Source: Salinibacterium sp. G-O1
GTDB taxonomy: Bacteria > Actinomycetota > Actinomycetes > Actinomycetales > Microbacteriaceae
DNA length: 64,000 bases
Direction: 5' to 3'
Assembly (NCBI RefSeq): GCF_030063305.1
Contig: NZ_JASISV010000001.1
Span: forward strand, 558,001-622,000
The stretch's first letter is position 1. Every line of letters starts with the position of its first letter. The translations under genes and the position numbers were made by a program. The notes under the pieces were generated by a model. That model was not told the origin of the DNA and searched no databases. It saw nothing but the letters and a program-made list of their open reading frames with translations. Of this stretch, positions 38,964 to 48,010 are shown one piece after another.

Positions 38964-39983
38964 ATGGCCAGCGAGGCGACGACGATTCAGGTTCCGGGCC
39001 CCCACGGGGTTCGTGACATGCGGGTGTCGAGCCCGTCCAGGGTGTTGTGGCCGGAGGCGGGCGTCACCAAACTGCAGCTCGCGGAATACGTGATCGCCGT
39101 CGGCGAGGCATTCGTGCTTGCCAACGGCGACCGGCCGGTCTCGCTGCAGAGGTTTCCCTCCGGTGTCGACGGCGAAGAGTTCTACTCCAAGAACCCGCCG
39201 AAGGGCGCTCCCGACTTCATCCGGAGCGCGCCTGTCGTCTACCCGAGCGGCAGATCCCATCCGCAGCTGGTCATCGACGAGCCGGCGGCCGCGGTCTGGG
39301 CCGTGCAGATGAACACGATCACGTTTCATCCATGGGCTTCGCGCGCCGGCAACAGCGATAACCCCGACCAGTTTCGCATCGATCTCGATCCGCAACCCGG
39401 CACGGATTTCGCGGACGCCACCAGGGTGGCCGTCGAGCTGCGCTCGGTGATGGCCGAGGCCGGGCTCACGGCGTTCGTCAAGACGTCCGGCAACCGTGGC
39501 CTGCACGTCTTCGCGCCCATCCGTCCCGAACACGAGTTTCTCGTCGTGCGCCACGCCGTGATCGCCGCGTGCCGCGAGCTCGAGAGGCGAATGCCGGATG
39601 CTGTCACCACGTCCTGGTGGAAAGAGGAGCGCGGCGAGCGGATCTTTCTGGACTTCAACCAGGCGAACCGGGATCGCACCATGGCCGGCGCGTACAGCCC
39701 GAGGCCGCTGCCTCACGCGCCCGTCTCGACACCGCTGGAGTGGTCGGAGCTGGATGGTGCCGATCCTCGCGAGTTCACCGTGCTCACGGTGCCAGGTCGG
39801 CTCGCGGAGAGTGGCGACCCCTGGCAGCATTTCGCAGACGACCCCGGAGAGCTTGGCGCGCTGCTCGAATGGTGGGAGCGTGACCTCAGCAACGGGCTGG
39901 GGGAGCTCCCATTCCCGCCCGACTTCCCGAAGATGCCGGGGGAGCCGCCTCGCGTGCAGCCCTCGCGCGCGAAAAAGCCCTAG
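38964..39983 (+). CDS. LigD-type polymerase/primase (archaeo-eukaryotic primase fold)
   Basis: A 339-residue stand-alone version of the polymerase domain of LigD, which fills gaps with ribo- or deoxynucleotides in bacterial end joining. The catalytic metal-binding pair is in RIDLDPQPG (about 138-146) and a further Asp in FLDFNQANRD; SGNRGLHVF and LQRFPSGVDGEEFYSKN are also family motifs. Neither a ligase nor a nuclease domain is fused. A separate ATP-dependent ligase gene converges 18 bases away. No Ku gene is in the window. Confidence 0.9.
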   Translation: MASEATTIQVPGPHGVRDMRVSSPSRVLWPEAGVTKLQLAEYVIAVGEAFVLANGDRPVSLQRFPSGVDGEEFYSKNPPKGAPDFIRSAPVVYPSGRSHPQLVIDEPAAAVWAVQMNTITFHPWASRAGNSDNPDQFRIDLDPQPGTDFADATRVAVELRSVMAEAGLTAFVKTSGNRGLHVFAPIRPEHEFLVVRHAVIAACRELERRMPDAVTTSWWKEERGERIFLDFNQANRDRTMAGAYSPRPLPHAPVSTPLEWSELDGADPREFTVLTVPGRLAESGDPWQHFADDPGELGALLEWWERDLSNGLGELPFPPDFPKMPGEPPRVQPSRAKKP

Positions 39984-40001
39984 CGCGCCGCTAGGTGAGC
40001 G

Positions 40002-41042
40002 TCAGCTGAAGACCGTTCCGAGGTCGTAGGCGACGGGGCGCTCCAGCTGGCCGAGCGTGCACGAGCGCGCTTCCCGGTCGGGACGCCATCGTTCGAACTG
40101 CACGGTGTGCCGAAAACGGGATCCCTCCAACTGGTCGTAGCGCACCTCGACGACGAGCTCGGGGCGCAAAGGCACGAACGACATGTCGCGCGAGCCGGAG
40201 AAGCGGCTACGTTCGGATTCGCCGACGATCGGGGCGCCGCTGTCATCACGGACCACCACATGATCGAGTTCAGCGATGAGCTCCTGGCGGCGCGCATTCG
40301 AGAACGCGGAGATGCCGCCGACGCCGCGCAGTTCGCCGTCGTCGCCGTACAGTCCGACGAGCAGTGAGCCCACACCGCTTCCCGACGCATGGATGCGATA
40401 GCCGATGGCGACAACGTCGGCGGTGCGCACGTGCTTGGTCTTGAGCATCGTGCGCTTCCCGGGCGCATAGGGGGCCGCAAGTGGTTTGGAAACCACCCCG
40501 TCGAGCCCGGCTCCCTCGAACTCGGTGAGCCACGTCTTGGCGAGCGCGCTGTCGCGGGTCGTCTGCGTAATGCGTAGCGGGGCCTCCAGAGCCTCGAACA
40601 ACCGTTCCAGGGCGGCCCGCCGCACCTCGAACGGCTCGTCTTTGAGCGAGCGGCCATCGAGGTGGAGCAGGTCGAACGCTACGAAGTCGGCCGGATTCTC
40701 CTGCGAGAGCCGCAGGATCCTGCTCTCGGCCGGGTGGATGCGCTGCGAGAGCGACTCCCAGTCGAGACGCTCGCGGCCGATCTGGCCCTGCCGAACGACG
40801 ATCTCCCCGTCGAGCACGCACGAGACCCCTAGCTGGCGGGTGAACTCGGCGACGAGCTCAGGAAAGTAGCGGGTCAGCGGCTTCGATCCGCGGCTGTCGA
40901 TCTGCACATCATCGCCGTCGACGTAGACGATCCCCCTGAAGCCATCCCACTTGGGCTCGTAGCTCAGGCCGGGGCCTTCGGGGATGCCTTTCACGGCTTT
41001 CGCGAGCATCGGCGCAACAGGAAATCCATCGGGAAGGTCCAT
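40002..41042 (-). CDS. ATP-dependent DNA ligase (LigC/LigD-ligase type)
   Basis: A 346-residue ligase. The nucleotidyl motif I is EPKWDGFRG (about 29-37; the Lys is adenylated), with motif Ia SRGSKPLTRYFPEL, motif III-IIIa FVAFDLLHLDG, motif IV GLDGVVSKPL and a C-terminal OB-fold. I start at 41042 (MDLPDGFPVAPML), because an upstream in-frame ATG at 41141 adds 33 unrelated residues. It converges with the LigD-type polymerase, and together they make a split end-joining or repair module. Upstream it is close to, but divergent from, truA. Confidence 0.9.
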   Translation of the reverse strand: MDLPDGFPVAPMLAKAVKGIPEGPGLSYEPKWDGFRGIVYVDGDDVQIDSRGSKPLTRYFPELVAEFTRQLGVSCVLDGEIVVRQGQIGRERLDWESLSQRIHPAESRILRLSQENPADFVAFDLLHLDGRSLKDEPFEVRRAALERLFEALEAPLRITQTTRDSALAKTWLTEFEGAGLDGVVSKPLAAPYAPGKRTMLKTKHVRTADVVAIGYRIHASGSGVGSLLVGLYGDDGELRGVGGISAFSNARRQELIAELDHVVVRDDSGAPIVGESERSRFSGSRDMSFVPLRPELVVEVRYDQLEGSRFRHTVQFERWRPDREARSCTLGQLERPVAYDLGTVFS

Positions 41043-41167
41043 TCGCCTACACTCGCACAGGGGTCGAGCAGTTAGATACCCCTTCCCCAGCCGATGCCCC
41101 CTGCGCCTGTCGATTGCCCACAACGGCACGGATCCGCGCAATGCGGGCCGGGGTTTTCTCGGTGAAA

Positions 41168-41173
41168 TAGACT
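41168..41173 (+). promoter_or_regulatory. -10 box TAGACT of truA, predicted leaderless
   Basis: TAGACT is followed by six bases and the second of two adjacent ATGs (41180). The spacing favours 41180 over 41177 as the start. Confidence 0.5.
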
Positions 41174-41179
41174 TGAATG

Positions 41180-42082
41180 ATGGAAGAGGCGAACCCTGTG
41201 CAGCCGGGGATTGTGATTCGGCTGCGTCTCGACATCGCGTATGACGGCACCAATTTTTCCGGGTGGAGCACGCAGCCTGAGCTTCGAACTGTCCAGGGCA
41301 CTATTGAAGACGCGCTTGGCGTTATCTTTCGCAAACACGGCCCCATTCCCACGCTTGTTGTCGCCGGTCGAACGGACGCTGGGGTGCACGCCAGCGGCCA
41401 GGTCGCTCACCTTGACCTCACCGCGGGGCAGTTACGCAGCCTCGACCGACCCCGCCGCGGCAACCTCGGGGGCCGACGCTATGACGGCCCAGCGTCGCTA
41501 GCTCGGCGGATTAACGGGATCGCGGGGCTTGAGGCCGACATCTATGTCTCCCGAGCGGTCATCGCCCCGGAGGGCTTCGACGCCCGTTTCTCGCCGATGT
41601 GGCGCCGCTATGAGTACCGCATTTCCGACAACGAATCTCCGCGCGATCCACGCTACCGAAATCACACTGTCTGGTATCCGGCGACGCTCGACGTCGACGC
41701 GATGAACGTTGCGGCACAAGAGCTGCTTGGGCTCCATGATTGGGCGGCCTACTGTAAGCCGCGCGAAGGAGCTACGACCGTGCGCAGTCTCGAAGAATTT
41801 CGATTCTCTCGCACCGACGAGGGGATCATCGTCGGCGAGGTGCGTGCCGATGCGTTCTGCCACAGCATGGTGCGGTCCCTCGTGGGGGCTGGGGTTTACG
41901 TCGGGCAGGGCAAGCTCGATTCGGGGCGACCAGCCGACATTCGGGATGAGCGCTCGAAGGGGAGCGAATTCAAAGTGATGCCGGCAAAGGGCCTTACGCT
42001 CGTCGAGGTGGGTTATCCCGCAGACGACCAGTTGGCAGCGCGGGCAGAGCTGACTCGCGCGCGACGAAACCCACTGGAGTAA
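41180..42082 (+). CDS. truA: tRNA pseudouridine(38-40) synthase
   Basis: A 300-residue enzyme that isomerises uridines 38-40 in the anticodon stem-loop of many tRNAs. The catalytic Asp is in the GRTDAGVHASGQ motif (about 59-70); LRLDIAYDGTNFSGW near the N-terminus and the MWRRYEYRI and FCHSMVRSLVG motifs confirm the family. There are two tandem ATGs (41177 and 41180); I choose the second because the -10 box sits exactly six bases before it. truA normally follows rplQ; here the ligase pair intervenes. Confidence 0.95.
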   Translation: MEEANPVQPGIVIRLRLDIAYDGTNFSGWSTQPELRTVQGTIEDALGVIFRKHGPIPTLVVAGRTDAGVHASGQVAHLDLTAGQLRSLDRPRRGNLGGRRYDGPASLARRINGIAGLEADIYVSRAVIAPEGFDARFSPMWRRYEYRISDNESPRDPRYRNHTVWYPATLDVDAMNVAAQELLGLHDWAAYCKPREGATTVRSLEEFRFSRTDEGIIVGEVRADAFCHSMVRSLVGAGVYVGQGKLDSGRPADIRDERSKGSEFKVMPAKGLTLVEVGYPADDQLAARAELTRARRNPLE

Positions 42083-42170
42083 TGGGCTTCTGTGTAGCCG
42101 CTAGTCGGGCATTCGACGGTCGGTAGCGTCGCGCCGCGCTCACCGGTACCACTCGCTGGCTCGGCGCGGT

Positions 42171-42200
42171 TTGACCGGAAGCGAGTCGAGCGTCTAGACT
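42171..42200 (+). promoter_or_regulatory. Promoter of rplM-rpsI
   Basis: TTGACC (42171-42176) and TAGACT (42195-42200) are separated by 18 bases. The predicted start near 42207 gives a leader of about 160 bases. The 284-base gap between truA and rplM contains this promoter and the leader element below and no gene. Confidence 0.75.
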
Positions 42201-42208
42201 CGACCCTT

Positions 42209-42230
42209 GGTGTCTGTGCCCCGTGCCTGA
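42209..42230 (+). promoter_or_regulatory. Conserved leader element of rplM mRNA
   Basis: GGTGT (42209-42213) lies nine bases after the -10 box, and CGTGCCTGA (42222-42230) follows. The infA leader has the same CCTTGGTGT and CGTGCCTGA blocks at the same distance from its -10 box; rpsL has a variant. Confidence 0.45.
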
Positions 42231-42366
42231 CACCCGATCATGAGCCCTCCAGTGTTTTGAAACAACTGTTGCAAAACACGCGGCTGTGTTCCGCGACATC
42301 GTCAACGAACCGACCACGGAGTGGGATTCACGAACACCTCAATCGATCAATGAAAGCAGCACTATT

Positions 42367-42813
42367 GTGACGCGTACATTCTCACCCAAGCCCGAAGACG
42401 TCCAGCGCGACTGGGTCATCATCGACGCAACCGACATCGTTCTCGGCCGTCTCGCAACCCACGTGGCAGTTCTGCTGCGCGGCAAGCACAAGGCAACTTT
42501 TGCCCCCCACATGGACATGGGTGACTTCGTCATCGTCATCAATGCGGAGAAGGTAGCCCTCACGGGTTCGAAGCTGGCCAACAAGAACTACTTCAGCCAC
42601 TCCGGTTACCCGGGCGGCCTGACCGTGACGACCTACTCCGAGATGGTTGCGAAGCACCCCACCCGCGCTGTCGAGAAGGCAGTTCGTGGAATGCTCCCGA
42701 AGAACTCGATCGGTCGCGCTCAGCTCACGAAGCTCAAGGTCTACGCAGGCGCAGAGCACCCGCACGCGGCGCAGCAGCCTACGCCGTACACCCTTTCCCA
42801 GGTCGCTCAGTAG
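42367..42813 (+). CDS. rplM: 50S ribosomal protein L13
   Basis: A 148-residue L13, the normal length from the GTG at 42367; the frame is open upstream from 42286, but that part is leader. Motifs include [19 protein letters not shown] (about 15-33) and the [21 protein letters not shown] region (about 112-132). L13 is an early 23S-binding protein. It is paired with rpsI as in nearly all bacteria. Confidence 0.97.
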   Translation: MTRTFSPKPEDVQRDWVIIDATDIVLGRLATHVAVLLRGKHKATFAPHMDMGDFVIVINAEKVALTGSKLANKNYFSHSGYPGGLTVTTYSEMVAKHPTRAVEKAVRGMLPKNSIGRAQLTKLKVYAGAEHPHAAQQPTPYTLSQVAQ

Positions 42814-42852
42814 CGCCCGCGCTTCTCACGCAAAGAACTAAGGACTTATAAA

Positions 42853-43368
42853 TTGGCCAAGATCGAAGACTCCGTCGCCGAGTCAGCACCCGCGAGCTTC
42901 ACCACCGAGACGCCTGCTGCTGGTTACTCCACCGAGACTCCCGCTGAGGATGCCCCCAAGGCTCCCCGCGCAGTCCTGACCGTTCCCGGCGCAGCCGTGG
43001 GACGCCGCAAGCAGGCCATCGCCCGCGTGCGCCTCATCCCGGGGGAGGGCACCATCACGGTCAACGGCCGTGAGCTCGCCGAGTACTTCCCCAACAAGCT
43101 GCACCAGCAGCTCATCAACGACCCGTTCAAGATCCTCGATCTGCTCGGCAGCTACGACGTCATCGCAAAGATCACCGGTGGTGGCCCCTCGGGCCAGGCC
43201 GGCGCACTTCGCCTCGGCATCGCGCGTTCGCTGAACCAGATCGACGAAGAGAACAACCGTGCGGCCCTGAAGAAGGCCGGCTTCCTGAGCCGTGACGCTC
43301 GCGTCAAGGAGCGTAAGAAGGCTGGACTCAAGAAGGCCCGTAAGGCTCCTCAGTTCTCGAAGCGCTAA
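42853..43368 (+). CDS. rpsI: 30S ribosomal protein S9, with acidic N-terminal extension
   Basis: The S9 core starts at about residue 45 ([20 protein letters not shown]) and ends with the C-terminal KAPQFSKR, whose terminal Arg reaches the P-site tRNA anticodon. The 171-residue total exceeds about 130 through an N-terminal Glu/Thr/Ala/Pro-rich region ([20 protein letters not shown]). The start is TTG with AAGGACT upstream, which is weak. It is co-transcribed with rplM. Confidence 0.95.
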   Translation: MAKIEDSVAESAPASFTTETPAAGYSTETPAEDAPKAPRAVLTVPGAAVGRRKQAIARVRLIPGEGTITVNGRELAEYFPNKLHQQLINDPFKILDLLGSYDVIAKITGGGPSGQAGALRLGIARSLNQIDEENNRAALKKAGFLSRDARVKERKKAGLKKARKAPQFSKR

Positions 43369-43390
43369 AGCGCTTCGCGCAAGAGCAGGC

Positions 43391-44752
43391 ATGTCCAGGC
43401 TCTTTGGTACAGACGGTGTTCGCGGACTCGCGAATGGCGCACTGACCGTAGATCTGGCGCTCAACCTTGCCCAGGCGGCTGCGGTCGTCCTGGGCAAGGG
43501 AAGAGTCGCCGACGGTCGTCGTGCTTCGGGCCGTCGACCGGTGGCGGTCATCGCTCGCGACCCCCGGGTTTCCGGCGAGTTCATCGCCGCCGCGGTTGCC
43601 GCTGGCCTGGCGAGCTCGGGCGTCGACGTGTTCGACGCCGGAGTGGTGCCGACACCGGCACTCGCGTATTTGGTGGCGGATTTCAAGGCCGATCTCGGCG
43701 TCATGATCTCCGCATCGCACAACCCAGCGCCCGACAACGGGATCAAGTTCTTCGCCGCGGGTGGCACGAAGCTGCCCGATGAGGTCGAAGACCGCATCGA
43801 GGCGATGCTCGATCAGCCGAAGCTCGCGCCCAAGGGCGCTGACGTCGGTCGCATCAGGCGGTTCTCTGACGCCGAGGATCGCTACCTCGTGCACCTCCTG
43901 TCGACTCTTCCGCATCGGCTGGATGGCATTCATGTCGTGCTCGATTGCGCGCACGGTGCCGCGGCCGGCGTCTCGCCCCAGGTTTTCACTGACGCCGGTG
44001 CACAGGTCACCGTCATCGGAGCAGACCCCGACGGCATCAACATCAACGATGGGGTCGGATCGACCCACCTTGGCCCTCTCGCGGCGGCGGTCGTGGCGCA
44101 TGGTGCCGACATCGGCATCGCCCACGACGGCGACGCGGATCGCTGCCTTGCCGTGGATGCGCAGGGCAACACGATCGACGGCGACCAGATCATGGCCATC
44201 CTTGCGCTGTCGATGGCGGAACGCGGGGTGCTCACCGATCGGGCCCTTGTCGCGACCGTCATGAGCAACCTCGGCCTTCGGCGCGCAATGGCCTCCAACG
44301 ACATCCGGATGGTCGAAACCGCTGTGGGCGACCGCTACGTGCTTGAGGCGCTGTCTGCACAGAAGCTTTCCCTGGGCGGTGAGCAGTCCGGGCACGTCAT
44401 CATGACGAAGTTCGCGACCACGGGCGACGGCATCCTGACCGGACTGCACCTTGCCGCAGAGATGGCCAGAACGGAAAAGACGATCGCGCAGCTGGCGTCG
44501 GCCATGACGGTGTACCCGCAGGTTCTGATCAACGTTCGCGGCGTCAACCACCTCGGGCTGAAATCCAATTTCGACATCGCCGCTGCCGTTGCCACCGCGG
44601 AGGCGACGCTGGGCGATTCCGGTCGAGTGCTGCTTCGCCCGTCCGGTACGGAGCCGATGGTGCGGGTCATGGTCGAAGCCGAGCACCAGCATGTCGCTGA
44701 GTCGATCGCGGAGGGCCTCGCGGCCGTGGTTCGCGAGAGGCTTCCGCTCTAG
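43391..44752 (+). CDS. glmM: Phosphoglucosamine mutase
   Basis: A 453-residue alpha-D-phosphohexomutase converting glucosamine-6-P to glucosamine-1-P for UDP-GlcNAc and peptidoglycan. The phosphoserine loop is ISASHNP (Ser109), the metal loop [10 protein letters not shown] and the C-terminal phosphate-binding [16 protein letters not shown] start at 43391 ([12 protein letters not shown]), 22 bases after rpsI; the open frame upstream overlaps rpsI. Its stop shares CTAG with the convergent coaA stop. Confidence 0.96.
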   Translation: MSRLFGTDGVRGLANGALTVDLALNLAQAAAVVLGKGRVADGRRASGRRPVAVIARDPRVSGEFIAAAVAAGLASSGVDVFDAGVVPTPALAYLVADFKADLGVMISASHNPAPDNGIKFFAAGGTKLPDEVEDRIEAMLDQPKLAPKGADVGRIRRFSDAEDRYLVHLLSTLPHRLDGIHVVLDCAHGAAAGVSPQVFTDAGAQVTVIGADPDGININDGVGSTHLGPLAAAVVAHGADIGIAHDGDADRCLAVDAQGNTIDGDQIMAILALSMAERGVLTDRALVATVMSNLGLRRAMASNDIRMVETAVGDRYVLEALSAQKLSLGGEQSGHVIMTKFATTGDGILTGLHLAAEMARTEKTIAQLASAMTVYPQVLINVRGVNHLGLKSNFDIAAAVATAEATLGDSGRVLLRPSGTEPMVRVMVEAEHQHVAESIAEGLAAVVRERLPL

Positions 44753-45696
44753 ATCTTTCGCAGCAAGACGCTCGACACCGCATGGTTTGACCCCTTGCGC
44801 AGCACGAGTGAGGCGCGCGGCCGTGTCGGCAGGATGTTCTGCTCGAGGTTCGGCGCATTGATGCTGGCCCAGATTCCCCGGGCTCGCGCGCGAGCTTCGT
44901 CCTCGCTCAGCTCGGCGAACCGGTGGAAGTACGACTGCGGGTTGGAGAAAGCGCCGCGCTGCAGTCGGAGGAACCGCTCCTCGTACCAGCGCGCGATGTC
45001 GCTGGAGCGAGCATCCACGTAGATGGAGAAGTCGAAGAGGTCGCTGACGGCGAGACTTCGCCCCCCGACGGGTGGCTGCAACACGTTGAGACCTTCGATG
45101 ATCAGCACGTCTGGCGCGTTGACGACGATTTCGGCGTCGGGAACTATGTCGTAGGCAAGGTGCGAGTAGAAGGGCGCGCGAACCTCCCGAGCCCCGCTCT
45201 TGATCTTGCTGACGAAGCGGAGCAGCGCCCTGCGGTCGTATGACTCGGGGAAGCCCTTTCGTTCCATCAGCCCCCGCCGCTTCAGCTCGGCGTTGGGGAA
45301 GAGAAATCCGTCTGTCGTGACCAGCTCGACCCTGGGGGTGTCTTCCCACCGTGCCAGCAACTCGCGAAGCAGCCTCGCGATTGTCGATTTGCCGACCGCA
45401 ACCGAGCCGGCCACCCCGATCACAAACGGCGTGTGCGCCGCTTTACCCCCAATGAACGTGGATGTCGCGGCGTGCAGTTTCTGCGCGCCCTCCGCGTACA
45501 GGCTCAGGAGTCGGCTGAGCGGCAAATACACTTCTTCCACCTCGACCAGGTCGAGTTCGTCGCCCAGGCCGCGGAGTCCGATGATCTCTGTGCGGCTGAG
45601 CGGTGCCGTCATGGTGGGCGCGAGCGCAGCCCAATTCGCCCGTCCCAACTCGATGAACGGCGAGAATTGTCCGTTGTTGTTGAGGGGCTCTGACAT
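44749..45696 (-). CDS. coaA: Pantothenate kinase, type I
   Basis: A 315-residue enzyme for the first step of coenzyme A synthesis. The P-loop [12 protein letters not shown] (about 93-104) is followed by [13 protein letters not shown] and the [11 protein letters not shown] motif. The gene is convergent with glmM, sharing the CTAG stop tetranucleotide, and divergent from glmS. A TAGGAT box seven bases upstream of the ATG suggests a nearly leaderless mRNA. Confidence 0.95.
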   Translation of the reverse strand: MSEPLNNNGQFSPFIELGRANWAALAPTMTAPLSRTEIIGLRGLGDELDLVEVEEVYLPLSRLLSLYAEGAQKLHAATSTFIGGKAAHTPFVIGVAGSVAVGKSTIARLLRELLARWEDTPRVELVTTDGFLFPNAELKRRGLMERKGFPESYDRRALLRFVSKIKSGAREVRAPFYSHLAYDIVPDAEIVVNAPDVLIIEGLNVLQPPVGGRSLAVSDLFDFSIYVDARSSDIARWYEERFLRLQRGAFSNPQSYFHRFAELSEDEARARARGIWASINAPNLEQNILPTRPRASLVLRKGSNHAVSSVLLRKI

Positions 45697-45752
45697 CGGC
45701 TAAATCCTACCGGTGTGTCGCCGACAGGCTAAGGCAACTAAAATCAGTTCCC

Positions 45753-47618
45753 ATGTGCGGAATCGTGGGTTATGTCGGTAGCAACTCGAACGGCAGCAAG
45801 AGTGTCGAGGTGCTCCTCGGTGGACTGAAGCGACTCGAGTACCGCGGTTACGACTCGGCGGGCATTGCCGTCATCGACGAGTCGGGTCATCTCGGCACCC
45901 GCAAGCGCGCAGGCAAGCTGCAGGCGTTGCTGGACGACCTCGACAATGCGCCGCTCGCGAATGGTGCCACGGGTATCGGACACACGCGCTGGGCGACCCA
46001 TGGCGGGCCCACCGACCGCAACGCGCATCCGCACCTCTCTGCCGACGGCAAACTGGCGCTCATCCACAACGGAATCATCGAGAACTTCGCCGAGCTCAAG
46101 AGCGAGCTCGAGTCAACCGGCGCTAGCTTCAGCAGCGAGACAGATACCGAGGTCGCAGCCCTCCTGGTCGGCCTCGAATACGACAAGACGGCCGACCTGA
46201 CCGTTGCCCTTCGAAACGTCGTAGCGCGCCTCGAGGGTGCCTTCACCCTGCTGGTGATGCACGAGGACCAGCCTGGCGTCGTGGTTGGCGCTCGCCGCAA
46301 TTCGCCGCTGGTCATCGGACTCGGTGACGGCGAGAACTTCCTCGGTTCCGATGTCGCCGCCTTCGTGGAGTTCACCCGACGAGCCGTCGCGATCGGGCAG
46401 GACCAGATGGTCACCATTCGCCCAGACTCGGTCGAGATCATTGATTTTCAGGGCAACCCGGTGGAGGCCGAGGAGTTCGATATCGCGTGGGATGCGTCGG
46501 CCTCGGAGAAGGGCGGCTGGTCGAGCTTCATGGCGAAGGAGATCAGCGAAGAGCCTGACGCGGTTGCGAACACCACCCTCGGACGTGTGCACGACGGACT
46601 CGTCACTCTGAAAGAGCTTGAGCCCATCAGCGACGATGTGCTCGCTGGCATCGACCGCATCGTCATCGTCGCGTGTGGCACAGCCGCATACGCCGGCATG
46701 CTGGGCAAGTACGCCATCGAGGAGTGGTCGCGCATTCCGGTGGACGTCGAGCTTTCGCACGAGTTCCGCTATCGCAACCCGATCATCACCGAGCGCACGC
46801 TCGTGATTTCCATCAGCCAGTCCGGCGAGACCATGGACACCCTGGTCGCGGTGCAGCACGCGACGAAATCCGGCGCGCAGGTGCTCTCTATCTGCAACAC
46901 CCACGGGGCGACGATCCCGCGAGAGTCGCACGCTGTCGTGTACACGCACGCAGGTCCGGAGGTTGCCGTCGCGTCAACGAAGGCTTTCCTCGCCCAGGTG
47001 ACGGCGCTCTACCTGGTTGGCCTTCATCTTGCGAAGGTCAGGGGAACCCAGACTGACGAGCAGATCCGCGAGAGCGTGGCCGAGCTTCAGGCCGTGCCCG
47101 AGAAAATTTCCGAGGTGCTGAGCGTCTCGCAGGCCGAGATCGGCCAGATGGCGCGATGGATGACCGACACCCAGTCGGTGCTGTTCCTCGGTCGCAACGT
47201 CGGGTTCCCGGTCGCGCTCGAGGGAGCACTGAAGCTCAAGGAGCTGGCGTACATCCACGCTGAGGGGTTCGCCGCGGGCGAGCTCAAGCACGGCCCGATC
47301 GCCCTGATCGAACCGGGACAGGTCGTCATTGTGGTGGTCCCCAGCCCGCGTGCCCCGCACTCGCTTCACCCCAAAGTTGTGTCGAACATCCAGGAGATCC
47401 GCGCGCGCGGCGCTCGGGTGATCGCCATTGCCGAGAAGGGGGACGCGGCTGTGCTTCCCTTCGCAGACGAGGTCATCCCGATTCCGCTCGCAGGTCCGCT
47501 CTTCGAGCCGTTCCTGGCGGTGGTACCCCTGCACATCTTCGGCATGGAACTCGCGGCAGCGAAGGGTCTCGACGTAGACCAGCCGCGCAACCTCGCCAAG
47601 TCCGTCACCGTCGAGTAA
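45753..47618 (+). CDS. glmS: Glutamine-fructose-6-phosphate aminotransferase (isomerizing)
   Basis: The 621-residue enzyme makes glucosamine-6-P, the entry to amino sugars. The glutaminase nucleophile is Cys2 (MCGIVGYVG), the amidotransferase half runs to about residue 240, and the two SIS isomerase domains carry CGTAAYAGMLGK and SQSGETMDTL. It ends in SVTVE as usual. TAAAAT at 45739-45744 is a likely -10 box eight bases before the ATG. It starts an operon with acpS and alr, 20 bases before acpS. No glmS ribozyme-like leader can exist in so short a leader. Confidence 0.97.
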   Translation: MCGIVGYVGSNSNGSKSVEVLLGGLKRLEYRGYDSAGIAVIDESGHLGTRKRAGKLQALLDDLDNAPLANGATGIGHTRWATHGGPTDRNAHPHLSADGKLALIHNGIIENFAELKSELESTGASFSSETDTEVAALLVGLEYDKTADLTVALRNVVARLEGAFTLLVMHEDQPGVVVGARRNSPLVIGLGDGENFLGSDVAAFVEFTRRAVAIGQDQMVTIRPDSVEIIDFQGNPVEAEEFDIAWDASASEKGGWSSFMAKEISEEPDAVANTTLGRVHDGLVTLKELEPISDDVLAGIDRIVIVACGTAAYAGMLGKYAIEEWSRIPVDVELSHEFRYRNPIITERTLVISISQSGETMDTLVAVQHATKSGAQVLSICNTHGATIPRESHAVVYTHAGPEVAVASTKAFLAQVTALYLVGLHLAKVRGTQTDEQIRESVAELQAVPEKISEVLSVSQAEIGQMARWMTDTQSVLFLGRNVGFPVALEGALKLKELAYIHAEGFAAGELKHGPIALIEPGQVVIVVVPSPRAPHSLHPKVVSNIQEIRARGARVIAIAEKGDAAVLPFADEVIPIPLAGPLFEPFLAVVPLHIFGMELAAAKGLDVDQPRNLAKSVTVE

Positions 47619-47638
47619 GGGTCCCGGGGGAGACACTG

Positions 47639-48010
47639 ATGATCGTCGGGATCGGCGTCGACCTTGTCGACATCGCGCGCTTCGAGCACGGGCTGCAGCG
47701 CACGCCCGCGCTCATCTCGCGCTTGTTCGCCGAGAGCGAACAAGTCAAGAATGGGAAGCCGATGCCGCTGCGATCACTCGCGGGTCGATTCGCGGCCAAG
47801 GAAGCCTTCATAAAGGCCCTGGGCGATTCCACCGGCGTCACCTGGCACGATCTGCGGGTCGAATCCGATCACCTCGGCAACCCCAGCCTGGTGCTCGGCG
47901 AGGCCACGCAGGCGATCGCTGATGCGAAAGGCATCACGTCGGTGCACCTTTCGATGAGCCACGATGCCGGGGTGGCCATCGCCTACGTGATCGTGGAGTC
48001 CACGCCATGA
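47639..48010 (+). CDS. acpS: Holo-[acyl-carrier-protein] synthase
   Basis: A 123-residue phosphopantetheinyl transferase that activates acyl carrier protein using coenzyme A. The metal-binding motifs are IVGIGVDLVDIARFE (about 2-16) and RFAAKEAFIKALG (about 48-60). The C-terminal LSMSHDAGVAIAYVIVE matches the family. GGGGGAGA precedes the ATG. The stop overlaps alr (ATGA). Confidence 0.95.
   Translation: MIVGIGVDLVDIARFEHGLQRTPALISRLFAESEQVKNGKPMPLRSLAGRFAAKEAFIKALGDSTGVTWHDLRVESDHLGNPSLVLGEATQAIADAKGITSVHLSMSHDAGVAIAYVIVESTP

Noticed and set aside
43328-45349. Minus-strand open frame of 673 codons across glmM and coaA
   Set aside because: It overlaps coaA in a different frame and glmM in antisense. 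Both real genes have full catalytic motifs.
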